Part shown: positions 5,943 through 7,006 of the stretch, piece after piece
Layout: the number at the start of each line of letters is the position of its first letter
How positions within the stretch are numbered: position 1 is the first letter of the stretch
From: an uncultured Kangiella sp.
GTDB lineage: Bacteria > Pseudomonadota > Gammaproteobacteria > Enterobacterales > DSM-103792
Assembly: GCA_946480585.1 (NCBI GenBank)
Contig: CAMLKQ010000116.1
Span: forward strand, 1 to 7,006
Length of the DNA stretch: 7,006 bases
Direction: 5' to 3'
Notes under the pieces: model-generated
What the model was told of the DNA's origin: nothing
Database searches by the model: none
Seen by the model: only the letters and a program-made list of their open reading frames with translations
Made by a program: the position numbers and the translations under genes

Positions 5943-7006
5943 TCAATTTGCGGTGGCGGTCACGTCCAGCGTTTTCGGCCCGCCCAAATGGCGTTCAAAA
6001 AACGCCGAGATCTGGCGGAACAGGTGCAAACGCAGATCACGCCCGGTGATGCCGTGTTTGCTGCCCGGATACAGCATCAGTTCGAACTCCTTGTTTTTGC
6101 GCTGCAGCACGTTCATCAACTCGGCGCTGTGCAGGAACAGCACGTTGTCGTCGGCCATACCGTGTACCAGCAACAGCTTGCCTTGCAATTGATCAACGTA
6201 GGGCATCACCGCGCTGCGGCGATAGCCCTCACGGTTCTCGTCAGGATGGCCAAGGTAGCGCTCGGTGTAATGGGTGTCGTACCAGGCCCAATCGGTCACC
6301 GGCGCGACCGAAACGCCGACGTGGAAATCCTGCGGCGCCTGCATCAGCATCATCAGGCTCATGTAGCCGCCATAGCTCCAGCCGAACACGCCGATGCGCT
6401 CGCCATCCACTTGCGGCAGGCTGCGCAGAAACGCCACGCCAGCCTGCTGATCCTGCACCTCTACGGCACCAAGTTGACGATGGATCGGTGCCTCGAAGCG
6501 GACACCGCGCCGGTTGGTGCCGCGGTTGTCGAGCGAGAACACAAAGAAGCCTTTCTGCGCCATCAGCTTGTGCCAGAAGGCATTGCGGCTTTCCCAATTT
6601 TTCTGCACGCGGGCGCCATGCGGGCCACCGTAGACATCGATGATCACCGGGTATTTCTTGCCCGCTTCGAGATTGGCTGGCTGATACAGCCGGTAATACA
6701 GATCCTGACCGTCCGCGGCTTTGATGCTGCCGAATGTGGGCTGGACATCACTCGCCAGATATGGCGCATACGGATGCGTTTCGTTGAGCGTATTGTCGAG
6801 CAGCACGGTCGCGAGCGAACCATCACGACGGTGCACACTGACTTTCGGCGGCTGGCTCGGTGAAGAAAATTCATCGAGAAAAAACTCACCGTCATCCGAC
6901 ACCGCGGTCTGGTGCCAGCCTTCGCCCTGGGTCATTTTCTGGATCGGGCCACCATCGAGCGAGACGCTGTACAGGTGCAGCTCGAGCGGTGAATCGGCAT
7001 AACCGG
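5943..7006 (-). CDS. S9-family dipeptidyl-peptidase-IV-like serine peptidase, C-terminal part (5' end beyond window)
   Basis: The reverse strand is open from the right edge to TGA 5943-5945, giving 353 visible residues that begin GYADSPLELHLYSVSLDGG. The ATG at 6935 is internal; coding similarity continues upstream of it (LHLYSVSLDGGPIQKMTQGEGWH). The first part is the end of the beta-propeller domain; the alpha/beta-hydrolase domain follows, with YPVIIDVYGGPHG and DNRGTNRRG as in bacterial DPP-IV proteins. Counting from M6935, the nucleophile is S187 in GWSYGGY, the acid is probably D263 in HGMADDNV and the base is H294 in YPGSKHGI, so the triad is complete. Family members remove X-Pro (or related) dipeptides from the N termini of peptides, usually in the periplasm or at the envelope; a signal peptide would be beyond the window. 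It could instead be another S9 subfamily member with different specificity. No clear terminator follows it. Confidence 0.92.
   Translation of the reverse strand, partial: GYADSPLELHLYSVSLDGGPIQKMTQGEGWHQTAVSDDGEFFLDEFSSPSQPPKVSVHRRDGSLATVLLDNTLNETHPYAPYLASDVQPTFGSIKAADGQDLYYRLYQPANLEAGKKYPVIIDVYGGPHGARVQKNWESRNAFWHKLMAQKGFFVFSLDNRGTNRRGVRFEAPIHRQLGAVEVQDQQAGVAFLRSLPQVDGERIGVFGWSYGGYMSLMMLMQAPQDFHVGVSVAPVTDWAWYDTHYTERYLGHPDENREGYRRSAVMPYVDQLQGKLLLVHGMADDNVLFLHSAELMNVLQRKNKEFELMLYPGSKHGITGRDLRLHLFRQISAFFERHLGGPKTLDVTATAN

Noticed and set aside
5797..5946. In-frame 50-residue extension before the YiaD-like lipoprotein containing CMYCGTPLP, reminiscent of half a zinc ribbon
   Set aside because: It has only one CxxC pair, starts at TTG and would place the lipoprotein signal peptide in the middle of the protein. 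ATG 5796 has its own good ribosome binding site. It is probably a chance open leader.
5934..6863. Plus-strand open frame of 309 codons opposite the S9 peptidase
   Set aside because: It is antisense to a gene with an intact catalytic triad and shows no recognisable family.

Overview
The window is an ordinary-looking piece of a bacterial chromosome, moderately GC-rich, with every supported gene on the minus strand. The gene content suggests a gammaproteobacterium or a close relative: a YiaD-type OmpA lipoprotein, a DPP-IV-like S9 peptidase and Tat-signal TldD proteins. That placement is an inference from family content, not a marker-gene result. No rRNA, tRNA, CRISPR array, insertion sequence or phage gene was recognised.

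In the direction of transcription (high to low coordinates) the layout is as follows. (1) The C-terminal part of an S9-family dipeptidyl-peptidase-IV-like serine peptidase (5943 to beyond 7006), with its complete catalytic triad. (2) A YiaD-like outer-membrane lipoprotein with a glycine-rich segment and an OmpA peptidoglycan-binding domain (5143-5796), closed by a strong intrinsic terminator at 5084-5114. (3) An RDD-family membrane protein with an acidic, coiled-coil-like insertion (4168-5037). (4) A Tat-signal TldD-type metalloprotease that appears to start at TTG (2370-4004). (5) A second Tat-signal TldD paralogue, about 80% identical (522-2159). (6) After 15 bases, the first 168 residues of a TldE/PmbA-type partner (1-506), which runs off the left edge.

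The most interesting part is the left 4 kb. Two near-complete, apparently active TldD paralogues sit in tandem in front of one TldE-like gene. Both TldD copies begin with a clear twin-arginine motif (RRDFLK), while the TldE partner has no signal peptide. Classical TldD/TldE is a cytoplasmic heterodimeric protease, known from microcin B17 maturation and CcdA degradation in E. coli. The arrangement here therefore suggests an exported version in which TldE could ride out with a Tat-targeted TldD. The two copies also share a roughly 100-base tract that is almost identical at synonymous sites, which looks like recent gene conversion.

The right half is envelope and peptide housekeeping: a lipoprotein anchored to peptidoglycan, a small inner-membrane protein of unknown role and a peptidase. 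The three long plus-strand open frames opposite the tldD genes and the peptidase are judged to be antisense shadows.
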